Origin: Cotesia glomerata
Taxonomy: Eukaryota > Arthropoda > Insecta > Hymenoptera > Braconidae
Length of the DNA: 64,000 bases
Direction: 5' to 3'
Assembly: GCF_020080835.1 (NCBI RefSeq)
Contig: NC_058158.1
Span: 14,785,882-14,849,881, forward strand
In this document: positions 21,291 through 33,418 of the stretch, piece by piece
How positions within the stretch are numbered: the stretch's first letter is position 1
How the letters are laid out: each line of letters starts with the position of its first letter
Translations under genes and position numbers: made by a program
The notes under the pieces: generated by a model
Databases searched by the model: none
Told to the model about the DNA's origin: nothing
Seen by the model: only the letters and a program-made list of their open reading frames with translations

Positions 21291-21572
21291 AGTTTAGTAT
21301 TTATTTATGTATCATTTTGGTTTGTGGCGCCTCTTGCAGCATCAGTTCCATACCACGATTTAAATTATATCAAGACTGTGTATCAATACAAGACGACTGA
21401 TAAAAAGTTTCTGAAGCAGTATTGCACAAATTCAAAAACCATCTGTGGTATTTATCTTCCGTACCACTCGAGTGATGCAAATAATTTTATACTAACTTCA
21501 CTATCTTTCTATATACCTCTGCGTGTAAATAATGCAATTTTGAAAATTGATTACTCAAAAACGGTGTGGTGA

Positions 21573-22039
21573 ATTGATCTCAAATTTTGGTGGTGAATTA
21601 TTAATATATTTATCTTTCGGTAAAAAAAATTTCGTAATTTTCTTGAAATATGCCTTGCAGAATCCAACTATCTTGAAGCGTTAAAATGTGATGAAAATTT
21701 TGATTTTAATTTCCCCTAAAGGCCTTATAGTTAATTTAGATAATAAAATTATCAATTTACAAAAAAAAAAGATATTGATTTTTTTATTAAATAAATTAAT
21801 TTTCATTAATTCAAATTCAATTAAATTTTTTGTTCAATTCAACATAAATAAAAATTTCCTAGAGATTAACTTTAAGACATGGGCCGACCGAAAACGATTG
21901 TTTGGAAAGATTACACATCGTTACTAATTTACAATTGTAACGATGTAGCCAAAAGAGTGCTTCGATTAATTCAAGATACATCAACATTTTAACTCATGAA
22001 AAAGAACAAAAATAATATTTAGTGCAAATTATTCATAAA
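21573..22039. other. AT-rich stretch, nothing recognised
   Basis: Very A+T-rich; open frames here reflect composition only. Confidence 0.6.
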
Positions 22040-22265
22040 AAAAAAAATACTTATCATAATGCGACTAAAAATTGCTTAACAAATAAATGTGAATAGAGAC
22101 AGAAAAAATACACATTAGCGGCAATACTATTAAGAATGTATTCGATACATCGCATTGTTAGCGTTGCTGTAACTGTTAATCTTTTTGATAAAATTTTTGA
22201 AGCATTTATAGATGAAATAAATGACTATAACGCATGAAATTTCATAGCAAAACTGAAAAACTATG
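22040..22265 (-). repeat. Inverted-duplicated host repeat, right copy (MITE-empty)
   Basis: Reverse complement of 18884-19330 without the 201-bp MITE. It serves as the empty site for that insertion. Confidence 0.8.
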
Positions 22266-22527
22266 ATAATAATTATATTCACAACTTGAACCACAAATAA
22301 CTTTTAAAGGATTGATTTTATCGAAAAATTATAAGAGAACTTTTTTGTAAAGCATTCGATTTCCCATCAGAATATGCATCAATCATAGTCGTAGTGGCAT
22401 TTTTTTCGAAAGAAAAAAATTAATTCCAAGAAGTTCCAAATTCCCATGTTATTTAAATGGGAAATGTAACTCGATTTGGGCACAGTTTAATTTGGTAATT
22501 AAGAGCTTATTTATGTAAGATATTTTA
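22266..22527. other. Unassigned AT-rich stretch
   Basis: No features beyond A+T richness. Confidence 0.5.
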
Positions 22528-23330
22528 AACTTCCCGCTAAGAAAATTGAAAATTTTCAAAAATCGGGAAGTTCTTGGCTTTACCCCGTTTTTCGAAAATC
22601 GAGTTTTCAACGGATGTTGACGTTTTGAGGTCCTAGGAAGCTTCCCTGAATGTTTCCACGATGATGTCCGTATGTCTGTATGTGTGTGTATGTGTATGTA
22701 TGTGTGTGTATGTATGTATGTGACCCTCTTATAACTTTTGAACGGCTTGACCGATTTCAACGCGGTTGGCGCCATTCGAAAGGGCTTGGCCAAACTTAGT
22801 TTTTGTATATAATTTAGACCGATTCGGACCGATGTATTTTGAGAAATCTTAAAAAAACTACAAAAAAAAATTTTTTCAAATGTGGTTTTTTTGAAATAAC
22901 TTTTAAACGGCTGGATCGATTGATTCCAAAATCTAATCAGCTTTTAAGGTCAAAAAACCACGTCGATGACTGCAACCCTCTCAAAATCGGTTGATTCGTC
23001 CGTGAGTTATCGTTGTCGAAAAAAAAACCGAAAAAAGTGTTTTTTCGAAATTACTTCAAAATTACTGGTTCGATCAATTTAAACTCAATGATCCTTCATG
23101 GGGCTTTGAAAACTGCGTCGAATGCCGCCAACTGCGTGAAAATCGGTTCATTCATTCAAAAGTTATTGCCGTTTGAATATTCAAAAAATTGTGTTTTGTC
23201 AAACTGCTATTAGAGTTTTGAGCTTGAAGAGCTCAAAATGACACAAAAATGTAATGTGTAATTTTGAGCGCTTATGGATGGCCTTTAGAGTCAACCGTCG
23301 TCCTAATTGTTTTTTAGGTCAAGAGAACTA
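22528..23330 (+). repeat. GT-core repeat family, copy F (most complete uninterrupted copy)
   Basis: Head AACTTCCCGCTAAGAAAATT (22530), then cgggaagttcttggctttac, gatgttgacgttttgagg, tcctaggaagcttccctgaa and a degenerate TATG/TGTG tract (22670-22720). Forward module 1 lies at 22730-22779 and forward module 2 at 22896-22930. Reverse modules 3 and 4 lie at about 22957-23010 and 23112-23167. A GAGCTTGAAGAGCTC hairpin follows (23219), then a shortened tail with GTCAACCGTCGTCCTAAT. No ORF is conserved between copies. The 11-bp CTTCCCGCTAA at the head recurs inverted as TTAGCGGGAAG in the tail of fuller copies. Confidence 0.9.
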
Positions 23331-23390
23331 AAAATCCAGGGGTCGGCATCGAAAAAAAAATCAACTTGGGAAAATTTTTTTGGGGTCCTA

Positions 23391-23662
23391 CTCTCTTAAA
23401 AGAAATCAGTGGAATTTCACTGGTTCACCAGTGGAGGTCACTGTTTTCAACCAGTGAATGCAATTTCACTGGTGAATCAGTGAAATCCACTGAGTGAATC
23501 AGTGAATCAGTGAACAATACATCTGCGCGCATGCACGCTGGTTTGTCCACTGGTTGAATCAATGAAATCCACTGATTCACCAGTGACATTGTATTCACTG
23601 GTTGGAATCAGTGAACTTCCACTGGTGAACCAGTGGAATTCCACTGATTTCTTTTAAGAGAG
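23391..23662. mobile_element. Perfect-palindrome MITE with CACTGGTGAACCAGTG words, TA-flanked
   Basis: Ends CTCTCTTAAAAGAAATCAGT and ACTGATTTCTTTTAAGAGAG are exact complements, and TA flanks both (23389-23390, 23663-23664). The interior is a series of CACTG/CAGTG words that pair across the whole 272 bp. Confidence 0.9.
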
Positions 23663-24829
23663 TAATGTGGCCAATCGGTAACTGAGGCCAATAACTTTTT
23701 TCATGTATTAATTATAAATAATTATAACATAATTAAAAATTTAATAAACACAAATGCATCGAAGTATTTTAATCTTTAATTCTAATCAATTAATTTGCCT
23801 CCACTAGTTTAACGTTTCGGTTATTCGGGCAATCTCACTTTAAATTTAAATAAACAGATGACGCCAAAAATAATAATGTAAGACAGTGTTAACTTTGAAG
23901 GCTAATTCTAAAAATTTTCACTTTTTCTTAACTTAAAGCATTTTAAACTAGATACGTTTGCAAACTATATATTATGAATGCAACCTCAAAATTAAATAGT
24001 GACTAATTTTTATGTAGAGCAATAAAAATAAGAGACTTGAAGAATGCTATTTTATAAAATTATGAACAGGTATAAATAATGCATAAATGCACCTGGAATA
24101 TTACAAACATGCCTTGTTTATTCTGGTTTTTTTTTACCCTATAATATAAGAGCTATGTGTCAGAACTTGCTCCGTCTCGAACATGCATTACTATAGTGGG
24201 TCATCACAAAACTACTCCTTAATTACAGTGTATATGAAACAATATTAATGACTTTTGATGTATATACACATATTTATGTGTATACACAAGGTGTTCGTTG
24301 TTTTTAAAGTTAAATTTAATATAGCCGACTAAATTTCCACTCTTACACTAAAAAAAAAAATATGAAAAAAAAAAATGTAAGACTCCACAGGTTATCTCGG
24401 AAATTTACGCTTTTTTCAAGCTTGAGGAACTCGGAAATATGCCTATTACTAGTATATTAGTGAACTCTTCCACTGAGAAAGTATAAAAATTATTTTAAAG
24501 CAACACTTTCTTAGTTATTTTCGAACTACGATATCTGTAATATCGATATTACGATATAACGATATCTGTTATATATTTAATTTGATTTTGACATGGCATG
24601 CAGCACTCAACCCAGCTTTTGAAGACAAAAATGTGATACAGGATAAAAAAAAGATTAGTTTCAAAATCTTAAAATTTTGTCAGATAATGTAAAAAGTTGT
24701 TTTTTTTTTCTATTTTTATTTCTCGAATAACTTTGAAACTACAGATGACATAGACTTCAAAACTTCATAGGATTTGAGCATCAATTAACTATTTAAAAGC
24801 GATGTTGTGAATATCAATCAGTTGAATTA
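23663..24829. other. AT-rich stretch, nothing recognised
   Basis: No gene or repeat boundary found. A cluster of CGATAT words lies near 24530-24565. Confidence 0.5.
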
Positions 24830-24830
24830 G

Positions 24831-24892
<62 letters not shown>

Positions 24893-24911
24893 TGTGTGTG
24901 TGTGTGTGTGT
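24830..24911. repeat. (GT)n microsatellite outside a GT-core copy
   Basis: Interrupted GT tract. The flanks do not contain the GT-core landmarks, so this is a free-standing microsatellite. Confidence 0.95.
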
Positions 24912-26339
24912 TATAAGTACGTTTCAATCAAAAAATTAACGATTTTTTGGCCTTGATATTCTTTTCTTTGTTCTTTGGAATTCACTAATTAAAGTTCAGA
25001 AAGCACGGCAAAAGCTAACAATATAGAGTGTGATTTCAAAACCAATATTCGACATAATCAATGGATTTTTCAATGTATAGAGTTCTTTACACATTGGTGT
25101 GTTAATTCAACATACAATGAGTACAGTTCTATTGAGAACTTTTTGCTGTATGTTTGTACATGCACTCATTAAAATTTGATATCTGATAATCATACGAGAA
25201 AAATACGCAAAGTTTTAGAAAGTGTAATCACATCAGTTGAAAAATCATCTCGAAATGACACAAAAAAAACTTTCAACGGTATTAAGAAATTAATTAACAT
25301 TCAGATTAGTATTTATGGCAACTTATCATACAGTTGTATTCTATATTTACTTATGATAAGCATGTACTTGAGTAGATTTAATTCTTCGAACAAATGTTTT
25401 CTGAGTAATATTTTAATCCCCATCAATTAATAATTAACGAAACGAAGAATATTTCATGATGACACAAGGTTGGATCGGTAATAGTTATTTGAGAAAATTT
25501 TGAGAACTTGCTTACAGTGATGGCACTATATTACTGACTAACTGCTTTTTGCTTATTAACGACTGAACATTACATTATTTTGACAGCGAACTCTATCTTT
25601 AATTCATTAAAATACACAAGCTTATAAATTTATTGAAGTAAAAATAATTTTAACTAAGTGATGTTAATTATACGCATGCATAGAACATTTATATTCAGGA
25701 GGTAAATAATAGTTTTGAAAAAGAACGTAGCTATTTACTTCTGTTTTTATTTCTGATGCCAACTTAATTATAATGCCTTGTCTTGGTTAGTCACCGGAAC
25801 TTGTTTTAATATGGCGGCTCATTATAATAATATTCCTTAATAATAGTGCGCAGCTGCATAGCAGTAGGCACCAATGGGATTCGAATTGCGAGGATTGGTT
25901 CCCTCCAGCACAGTAATAACGGTTACACTGATGATTATTGGTAGCGAGTATCAGACCGATGATGGTTGGAAGTTTTAAAGTTTTTTTACAATCAAAAGCA
26001 TTCTTATGTATATAGTTTATTCTATACTTTCATGGTTTAGAATTTTATTTATTATTTCTTTCTCTCAAAGGTTCACAATTTACTTTTTTGAGCTTAAAAT
26101 TCTAAATATAAATTATACGAATTTATTATTTTCAGTGTGAGGCTAGAAATTGAGTTTTCGTTAGCTATTAATATTATCAACTTTTCACAAGAAAGTCTAA
26201 TTATTTTCAAGAAGGTGTCTATGTATAATATGTCTGTATCAAAGTTTATTCGTGCATTTTGCTTAATTAATATCCCATTAAAGTACAGGCTAAATCATCC
26301 AAATAGATTGAAAAAGGTGACAAAAAAATAATGTAAAAA
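24912..26339. other. AT-rich stretch with one tRNA-like patch
   Basis: No protein gene supported. On the minus strand 25865-25955 has a B-box-like TTCGAATCCC preceded by GTGCTGGAGGG, a decayed tRNA- or SINE-like piece. The reading frames at 25176-25430 and 26137-26331 have no recognisable content. Confidence 0.45.
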
Positions 26340-26700
26340 AATTTTTTTTTAATTGCCCACTTGGAAAATTAAGAGTTTTCAAAAGTAGGAAGTTATTGAT
26401 TTTGGTCAGATGAGTTTTTATTAGATCTCCACTTCTTCAGATCTTAAACTGTTTTCAACTATTTCAACTATTTTCAGCTGGACGTCGGACCGTGTGCACA
26501 TGTGCGTGTATGTATGCATGTATTTGTGCATTTGAACAGAATTTCGCACTACAATATCTTTAGAATGAATCAACTGATTAAAATGAGCAACATGGCGTAT
26601 TAAAGAGTTCATTGAATCTTAGATCTAATTAGATTTTAAAGTCAATCGGTCGAGTCATTTCAAAAATATTCAAAAAATAAAAACCAAAAGAAAATTTTCT
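26340..26700 (+). repeat. GT-core family, strongly diverged copy G
   Basis: Head-like GCCCACTTGGAAAATTAAG and TAGGAAGTTATTGATTTTG, a decayed gtgtgcacatgtgcgtgtat tract (26492) and a sequence recalling module 1 (aatgaatcaactgattaa). Alignment is loose, so this may be an old copy. Confidence 0.5.
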
Positions 26701-26779
26701 TAAGTCTTTCTTAGATAGCTTTTGAATTATGTGACTCATCGACTCGAAACCTTATATATGTAGGTTTCGACTTTATCCT

Positions 26780-27740
26780 GCGAGATAGGCCATGACAATT
26801 ATATGGCAATTACATAAGGGCTTAGCTGACGAGTGTATCTCATTGTCTACTCGAAACGCCTAACACCCACCAAAATAGCTTTTCTTTCTTAGCTCCTTTG
26901 CCCTGTTTTAATCGGTCAAACCGTTCAAAAGTTCTAAGAAGTTGACATATACACACACATTAAAAAATTTTTTGTCAAATTTAACCCGATAAAGTATGTT
27001 AACGACTTTTTTTTTACACAAACTTAGTGTTACTTCAACACAATCTGCGTGTATTGACGACATGACATGGATAGATGTTAGAAGCAACACTGCTTTGGGT
27101 TGAAAGTGACACAAATCTATGGTAAAATTCTCGAGTACCAGTTCGTCAATGTTTATACTCCAAAATGTTTTACATAACACGTAAATATGTTAAAATTAAC
27201 ATTTGATTTTGTGTTACTCGGATTCAAAGTAGTTATAACTACTACTATAGTACAATTACACATGATCTCCTGTATACAAGTAAATTACGTATTTCCCATA
27301 AATAAATAATTAATAATCATTATGATTAATCATTGATAATTATAATTCGATTCGATCAAGTAATGATACTCGAGACAATTTATTATAAAAATATTGAAAC
27401 AAGAAATATGAATAAGTATATTAACAGTTTTATAATGACAAATATAAATTATCATTTTTTCAGTGAATAAAACAAGTTCTAGCATGAACATTAATAGTAA
27501 ATTGTGATTGAACCGCATAGTACTATTTACGTATAAACTGTTTATGTAACCTAATCAATACTAATAAAAATTTTACAAATTACAGCAACTATAAATAATA
27601 ATTTATTCCGGAGGCAAGTGAACAACAGTATGTCACATGTTATACTTGAAGCACGCATTTTCCGTGCGATGTAACAAGCAATGTTATGAATAGCATACTC
27701 ATAGTGTTACTTTACATTTTTACAAAGCACATACATACAT
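26780..27740. other. AT-rich stretch, nothing recognised
   Basis: Contains GTTAAAATTAAC-like words around 27000-27230 that may be another word-type MITE; borders not seen. Confidence 0.4.
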
Positions 27741-27959
27741 ACTAGGGTGGGTCAAAAAATCAAGTATTTTTTTTTTTGATCTAACACACGAAAACTAGTT
27801 GCTAGGTGCCTCTAGAAAGTACTTACCAAGTATGAGCTCTTCTAACGGGAATATTATCCTTAACATAGTTTTTCATTTTCAATTTAGTCTCGTACACAAA
27901 TAGTTATATCTTATCACCAATAGATTGTTAAACCAGTTGCATCATCAATTTACACAGGA

Positions 27960-28030
27960 AATTACCGATTACCGATTATTTTCGGTAGAGTCTAGCGATT
28001 TTTTCGGTGCAGGCTACCGATTACTAATTT
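27960..28030. repeat. ACCGATT/AATCGGT word block
   Basis: Words ACCGATTATTTTCGGTAGAG and CGGTGCAGGCTACCGATTA match the block at 38500-38630, so the two belong to one MITE-like family. Confidence 0.5.
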
Positions 28031-28324
28031 TTAAAAATTTCTTATCTTTTTAACGAGAAGTTAAATTCTCACTTCTTAATGAATAAAAATAAACAACTTC
28101 ATTTGAGATACAAATAACACTTACTTAAATACAAAATATTAAGTATGAGGAGTATTTATTAGGTATTTTTTTATTATAAATTTTTATTAAATTAAATTAA
28201 AATACCTTTCGGCAGCCGCAATCAAAAAAATCGGTATAGATTCTATTTAGAAACTAACCGAGAAATATCATCCAAGTCCCAAAAAATTATTTTTTAAATT
28301 ATTTTGTATGAGATATATGTATAT

Positions 28325-28860
28325 ATATATTAGACTGGGCCAAAAAAACTGACTATTTTTTTTTTCTATCGATACTGTGAAAATATCATTCATGATGATA
28401 AAAAAAAATTATTGTGCAAGTTTGAGTCCTTAATAATAATATTAAGGGGTGTATCGTTACGACTATTGATTTTTCAACAGTAATCGCATTTTTTACTCAA
28501 AATTCGTTAATTATCAATCTGAAAAATTTTAGCGATATGTATTCTTATAGGAAATTAAATTTCCTAAAAAAAAGTTATCTTTGTAAATTACTGTAAAACA
28601 AGCCGTTTCCTTGTAATCATGCCTTAAACAAAGATTTATTTTTTCAATTTTGCGTTTCAATTTTGGATTTTTGTAGCTACCAGAAATATCAATATTTTTA
28701 CAATTTAAAATACTTACTTTCAAAAGGAAATTTAATGCTCTACAAAAAGGTCTCTTAACATTTTTGATTAAATTCACTCCTTTCAAAGTTATTCGACGTT
28801 GAAGTTAAATTCAAAAATAATTTATCGTTGTTTTCGCGTTACACATGATTTTTTCCTTTT
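28325..28860 (+). repeat. GGGCCAAAAAAA-end repeat family copy
   Basis: Begins near TAGACTGGGCCAAAAAAACT (28330). The later words AAAGGTCTCTTAACATTTT and GTTATTCGACGTTGAAGTTA are shared with 44550-44930 and, in reverse, with 36700-37110. A related start (GGGTGGGTCAAAAAATCAAG) lies at 27745. Non-coding. Confidence 0.6.
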
Positions 28861-28900
28861 GATTGAAAAATTTATGACTTTAATATTGAGAATAATTTTT

Positions 28901-29000
28901 NNNNNNNNNNNNNNNNNNNNNNNNNNNNNNNNNNNNNNNNNNNNNNNNNNNNNNNNNNNNNNNNNNNNNNNNNNNNNNNNNNNNNNNNNNNNNNNNNNNN
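28901..29000. other. Assembly gap (100 N)
   Basis: Exactly 100 N, the usual placeholder for a gap of unknown size. A translation across it is meaningless. Sequence order on its two sides depends on the scaffold. Confidence 0.99.
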
Positions 29001-29272
29001 ACGAAGTTACTTATCGCGCGTTGCGAAAGGGGGCTAGACGGAAAAAATTCATACGAAAAGTTGTCACGACACTTTTTGCTATAGTAAGCTATTATAAGCC
29101 GTGCGGCGTGCGCATGTTTCTCTGTCTGTCTCTCTCTCTCTCTCTACTATAGTTCAAGAACTTATAAAAGATCTACAGTGTGTTCTGAGCATCAAATTGT
29201 TACGGCCTGAGAATTTACAAAGTACCAACAGTGTTTGTATTGAGAAGTAATTTTACTTCCAATCTTCTGGTT

Positions 29273-30520
29273 ATGCCATTGGTGCCTGACACATGTGTTA
29301 AATGCAAGAGACCTGTTAAATCATCTGTTATTTGTAACACTTGTCAACAGCATTTTCATCCTGGTTGTGCACGAGATTATGTAAAAAACAGGCCGCTCAC
29401 TGATTGTTGCAGAAAACAATTTAACTATCTCCTGGGAAATTTAGATGCAAAAACGAGACTTGCTTCGATAAAATCTACTAGCTCTAACACCTCTTCAGTT
29501 TCTAGTTTCAAGTCTGCCAGCTCTTCACCTCTTGATCATACATTTAAAGCTCGTGAATCTACCTCACTTGTTCGCTTATCCACAGCTCGTGTATCAACCT
29601 CATTGAAATCACCCGTCACACCAAATACACCGATATCTCCTGGTCCAGACTCAGTGTTTCATTCATCTATTCCATCACCAGAAATGTTGCAGCTACCTTC
29701 AGACTGGTTTGAAAAGTCACTTGATGATAAGATGACAACTATGATGGAACAGTTCCTATCATCGAATATGTCAGTGAATAAGAAACTTGAAGATCTTAGT
29801 ACGCAAATTACTGATCTCAAAAATTCACAAGCTGCTACTGTGGCTGACCTTTCGGAAGTTAAGATTAGTGTAAAAACAAATGCTGAGTCAATTTCGGAGT
29901 TGAACTCGGAAATTAAAAAATTAAAAAAAGATTATAAATCTAATATGAATACAATGCAGAATAATCTAGCAGATCTGAACAAGATAGTCAATCTTGAAAA
30001 CAGAGAAACTTCGTCTACTTCATCTCTATCAGGAAGTACAACTGAGTTGGTAATTGCAGGTATTCCCAATTCGGTGGCTGATAATTTATCGCCTTCTGAA
30101 ATTTAGTCTGCTGTTTTAAATGCCCTAGAGTTGCCGCATCTGGTCAGTGACGTTTTGAGCGTTCGCGAATTTCAAAATAAAAGTAGACCGAGACAAGATA
30201 AGGTTAATCATTCTTATCTTGTTGATTTGAAGTCTTCTCGAGTGCGTGATTTCATTATAAGTTCGAAACGCAAGTCAAAAAATCTTTTAGCTAAAATTGT
30301 GTTTCCGGACTATGTTGATCAAAACTTCAAAGGTGCTATATACGTCAATAAATTTTTACTGCCTGAGATATATAAACTACTTTTACAAACTAAAGAAAAG
30401 GCTAAATTAAAAAAGATCAAGTATGTTTGGGTGACAAGTGGACAAATTTTTGCGAAAAGAGATGATGGCTCTGAAATATTTAAAATTAAATGTGTTTCTG
30501 ATCTTACTAAACTAGATTAA
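29273..30520 (+). pseudogene. CR1-like LINE ORF1 (PHD-like zinc finger, coiled coil)
   Basis: The start is set at the first ATG, 29273, although the frame is open further upstream. The N-terminus holds a Cys/His cluster, CVKCKRPVKSSVICNTC then HFHPGC and CC near residues 8-50, which resembles a PHD finger as found in ORF1 of CR1-type elements. A Ser/Thr-rich stretch follows, then a Leu/Lys heptad region (SISELNSEIKKLKK) likely to be a coiled coil for RNA-binding multimers, then a basic C-terminal domain. One in-frame TAG at 30104-30106 breaks it; the frame continues beyond with coherent protein to TAA at 30518-30520. It is the RNA-binding partner of ORF2. Confidence 0.75.
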
Positions 30521-33418
30521 CAGTCAACTGATTCAACTAATAGCTCAACAAAAAATATATCTTTATCACTAAATGTACTTAGTCTAAATATAAATAGCCT
30601 TATTGGCCATACTGCTCAATTCTTGAATTTGATTAATGATACTCAACCTAATATAATTATCCTGGTTGAAACGTGGTTAAAACCCTTACACGATAACAGT
30701 ATCTTTTTACTGAATGGCTACAATATTGTTCGAAGAGATCGAACCCTTAAACATGCAGATACTGGTTGTTACATCCAGGGAGGTGGAGTGGCCTGTCTTG
30801 TCCATGAGTCCTTAAAAGTCAAGGTTTTACATATTTCAACTTCTGATTATTTAAACGAACCAGAATATTTGATAGCTGATGTCACCTTATTCTCTGGATC
30901 TCACCTTTTATTATCTTGCATTTACAGAAGATTGAAAGGGCTATTTCTCAACGAATTCTTTGACATTTTTTCAAGATTTGCTCCAAATTTCAATAACATA
31001 ATCATAGCTGGTGATTTAAATTGTAATTTGTTGGATGATAGTTACACTGCAAGGCACCTGAAAGACTTTATTCTTGAATCGTCACTGTTCTGCGTACCTT
31101 ACGGAGCTACTTTTCATAAAAATAATCATGATTCTTGGTTGGATGTCATCCTGCTTGACAGTGAGAGTAAATTAGTTTCTTTTGCTAAATCCGACTCTCC
31201 GTTCATTGATGGCCATGACTATTTATTTTGTAAATATAAATTAAATTGTTCAAAACCAGCACCAAAGAAAGTTACCTTTAGAAACCTAAAGAATTGTGAT
31301 CATCGAGCTCTTTCAAGAACCTTGATGAACACTTTAAGAATTGATAATGCTGTACTAGAGAATTCGGATCCAAATTAGTTGCTGATTATCTTCAAATCTG
31401 GTGTTCTATCTTCTCTGGATTTGTTTGCACCAGAAATTACTAAGAAGATAGTCCGTCATAGTAATCCCTGGTTTACAAAAGAATTAAAAATGAAGTGCAA
31501 AGAACGTGATGAAATTTATAAAAAAGCTAGGAGAACTCGGGATCTAAATCTGCTTGCTCTTTTTAGAATTAAGAGAAAAAAATTAAAAGCTGAGTTGAAT
31601 CATGCTCGTGAAGAATACTTAAAAACTATTCTTTCAAATCTTTCATATGGTTCATCTATTTGGAGTAAGCTTAAACATCTTGGACTAATTAAATCTAACC
31701 CTTCTTCACCGCTAAATTTTTTTGATGCTCTTGAATTAAATGAGTATTACGCCAACATAGTAAGAAAACACCCATCTTGCGATAGAAATTTTGTTGATTT
31801 TTTGCCCGAGAACCATTCAAGGCTAGTTGAGTGTCTATTTAACTGGACCAAAATTGACATGGTTGATGTAACAAAGGCACTGCATCTTACGCTATCCAAA
31901 TCGAAGGGCAAAAGTCCTGATGGACTTGATCTAAGATGGTTAAGAGATCATCTTCCGCAAATCTCACTCTTTCTCACAGCTTTATTTAATAGATCCCTTG
32001 ACACTGGTATTTTTCCTGATATTTGGAAGATTATTTACATAATACCTTTGAATAAGATCGCACCACCAAGGTCTCCGTCAGACACCCGTCCTATTGCAAA
32101 TTTATCACATCTCGCCAAAGTGTTTGAGAGAATCATTGCAAATCAAGTGATAACCTATCTGGAAGGCAATGAATTACTTGATCCTTTTCAGTCTGGATTT
32201 AGGAAGCACCACAGAACTCAATCAGCATTATTGAGGCTTACTGATGATATTAGGCAGGCGATGGACAAGAATAAACTAACTATAATAGTCTTATTTGATT
32301 TGAGTAAGGCTTTTGACTATGTTGACCCCAAAATCATACTGATTGCGTTATTTGAGCTTGGTTTTTCTATGGAAACAATTATCTGGTTTTTCTCCTACCT
32401 ATCAAATCGCTCTCAGTCAATACTGAATGATCTTGGGACTCCCATTCAGCTCCTTAGAACCTCATCTGGTGTTCCTCAAGGTTCTGTGCTTGGTCCAATC
32501 TTGTTTTTAATTGTCATGAATTCTGTTGTCAGATGGCTAGTGTATTGTAACTATGGCCTGTTTGCTGACGACAAATATATTTATCTACACTTCTTTGTGT
32601 ATCAATTACAAGAGGCAGTCAGACAGGTCAACATTGATGCACAATCAGTTGCGGATTGGGCAAGGAAGCATGGTTTGGAGATAAATTTGTCCAAGACCAA
32701 AGCAATGATCTTGGGTTCAAATAGCAAGCTGAAACAACTGAGTAATTTTGATCTGCCACCTATTATTATAAATGGTGTCATAATTCCATATGTCGACACT
32801 GCCAAGTGCTTGGGATTACACATCAGTAGGAACCTAAGTTGGAATTATCATGTCAAGCTAGTGGTTAGCAAAATTAACTCAGCCTTACATTCTCTCAAGG
32901 TTCGGAAGAACATTTTCTCAACTGACATCAGGAAATTGTTAGTATCATCAACCATCCTACCACTTGTTGATTACTGTTCCATCGTATTAGTAGACTCAAC
33001 ATCTGAAAATGACTTGAAACTTCAACGTGCAATAAATTGCTCAATTAGATTCATTTTTAATCTTAGAAAAGATGATCATATAACACCTTATCGACGAGAA
33101 TGGGGATGGCTCACTGTGAAATATCGTAGAATGTATTTCATGAGTTGTTTCTTCTTTAAGCTACTTCAGGTTGGTAAACCCAAGTACCTGCGAGATTCTT
33201 TTGTTGAGGAGACTGAAGTCAGACGTTCAGATAGGTCAGCAGCCAAAAAACACTCTCTTTATAAGTTTCCGCATTTTGCTACGACCTTCATGGAGCGGTC
33301 ATTCCAATTGAGTGTAATACGATTGTGGAAAGAACTACCTGAAGAGATTGTCAACTCATCTAGTCTTGAAGTGTTCAAAAATAAAATGTTTGACCATCTG
33401 TTGAATTTGGATTATTAA
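30521..33418 (+). pseudogene. CR1-like LINE ORF2 (endonuclease + reverse transcriptase)
   Basis: Continues in the same frame straight after the ORF1 stop. The endonuclease has NVLSLNINSL, VETWL (acidic metal ligand), AGDLNCN, SWLDVILLD and a C-terminal GHDYL in place of the usual SDH. One TAG (31376-31378) separates endonuclease and reverse transcriptase. The RT shows KSPDGL, DTRPIANLSHLAKVFERI, FQSGFRKHHRTQSAL, LFDLSKAFDYVD, GVPQGSVLGP and the catalytic FADD (32561-32572), a variant of YADD. No zinc knuckle follows the RT. No in-frame ATG precedes the endonuclease. Confidence 0.85.

Noticed and set aside
21210..21572. 120-codon frame with a hydrophobic N-terminus, possible small secreted protein
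   Set aside because: Starts with a non-ATG codon, overlaps the CTTGA word block, has no recognisable domain, and no promoter or splice context is seen.
28799..29152. Open frame spanning the N gap
   Set aside because: It is open only because N codons are not stops.
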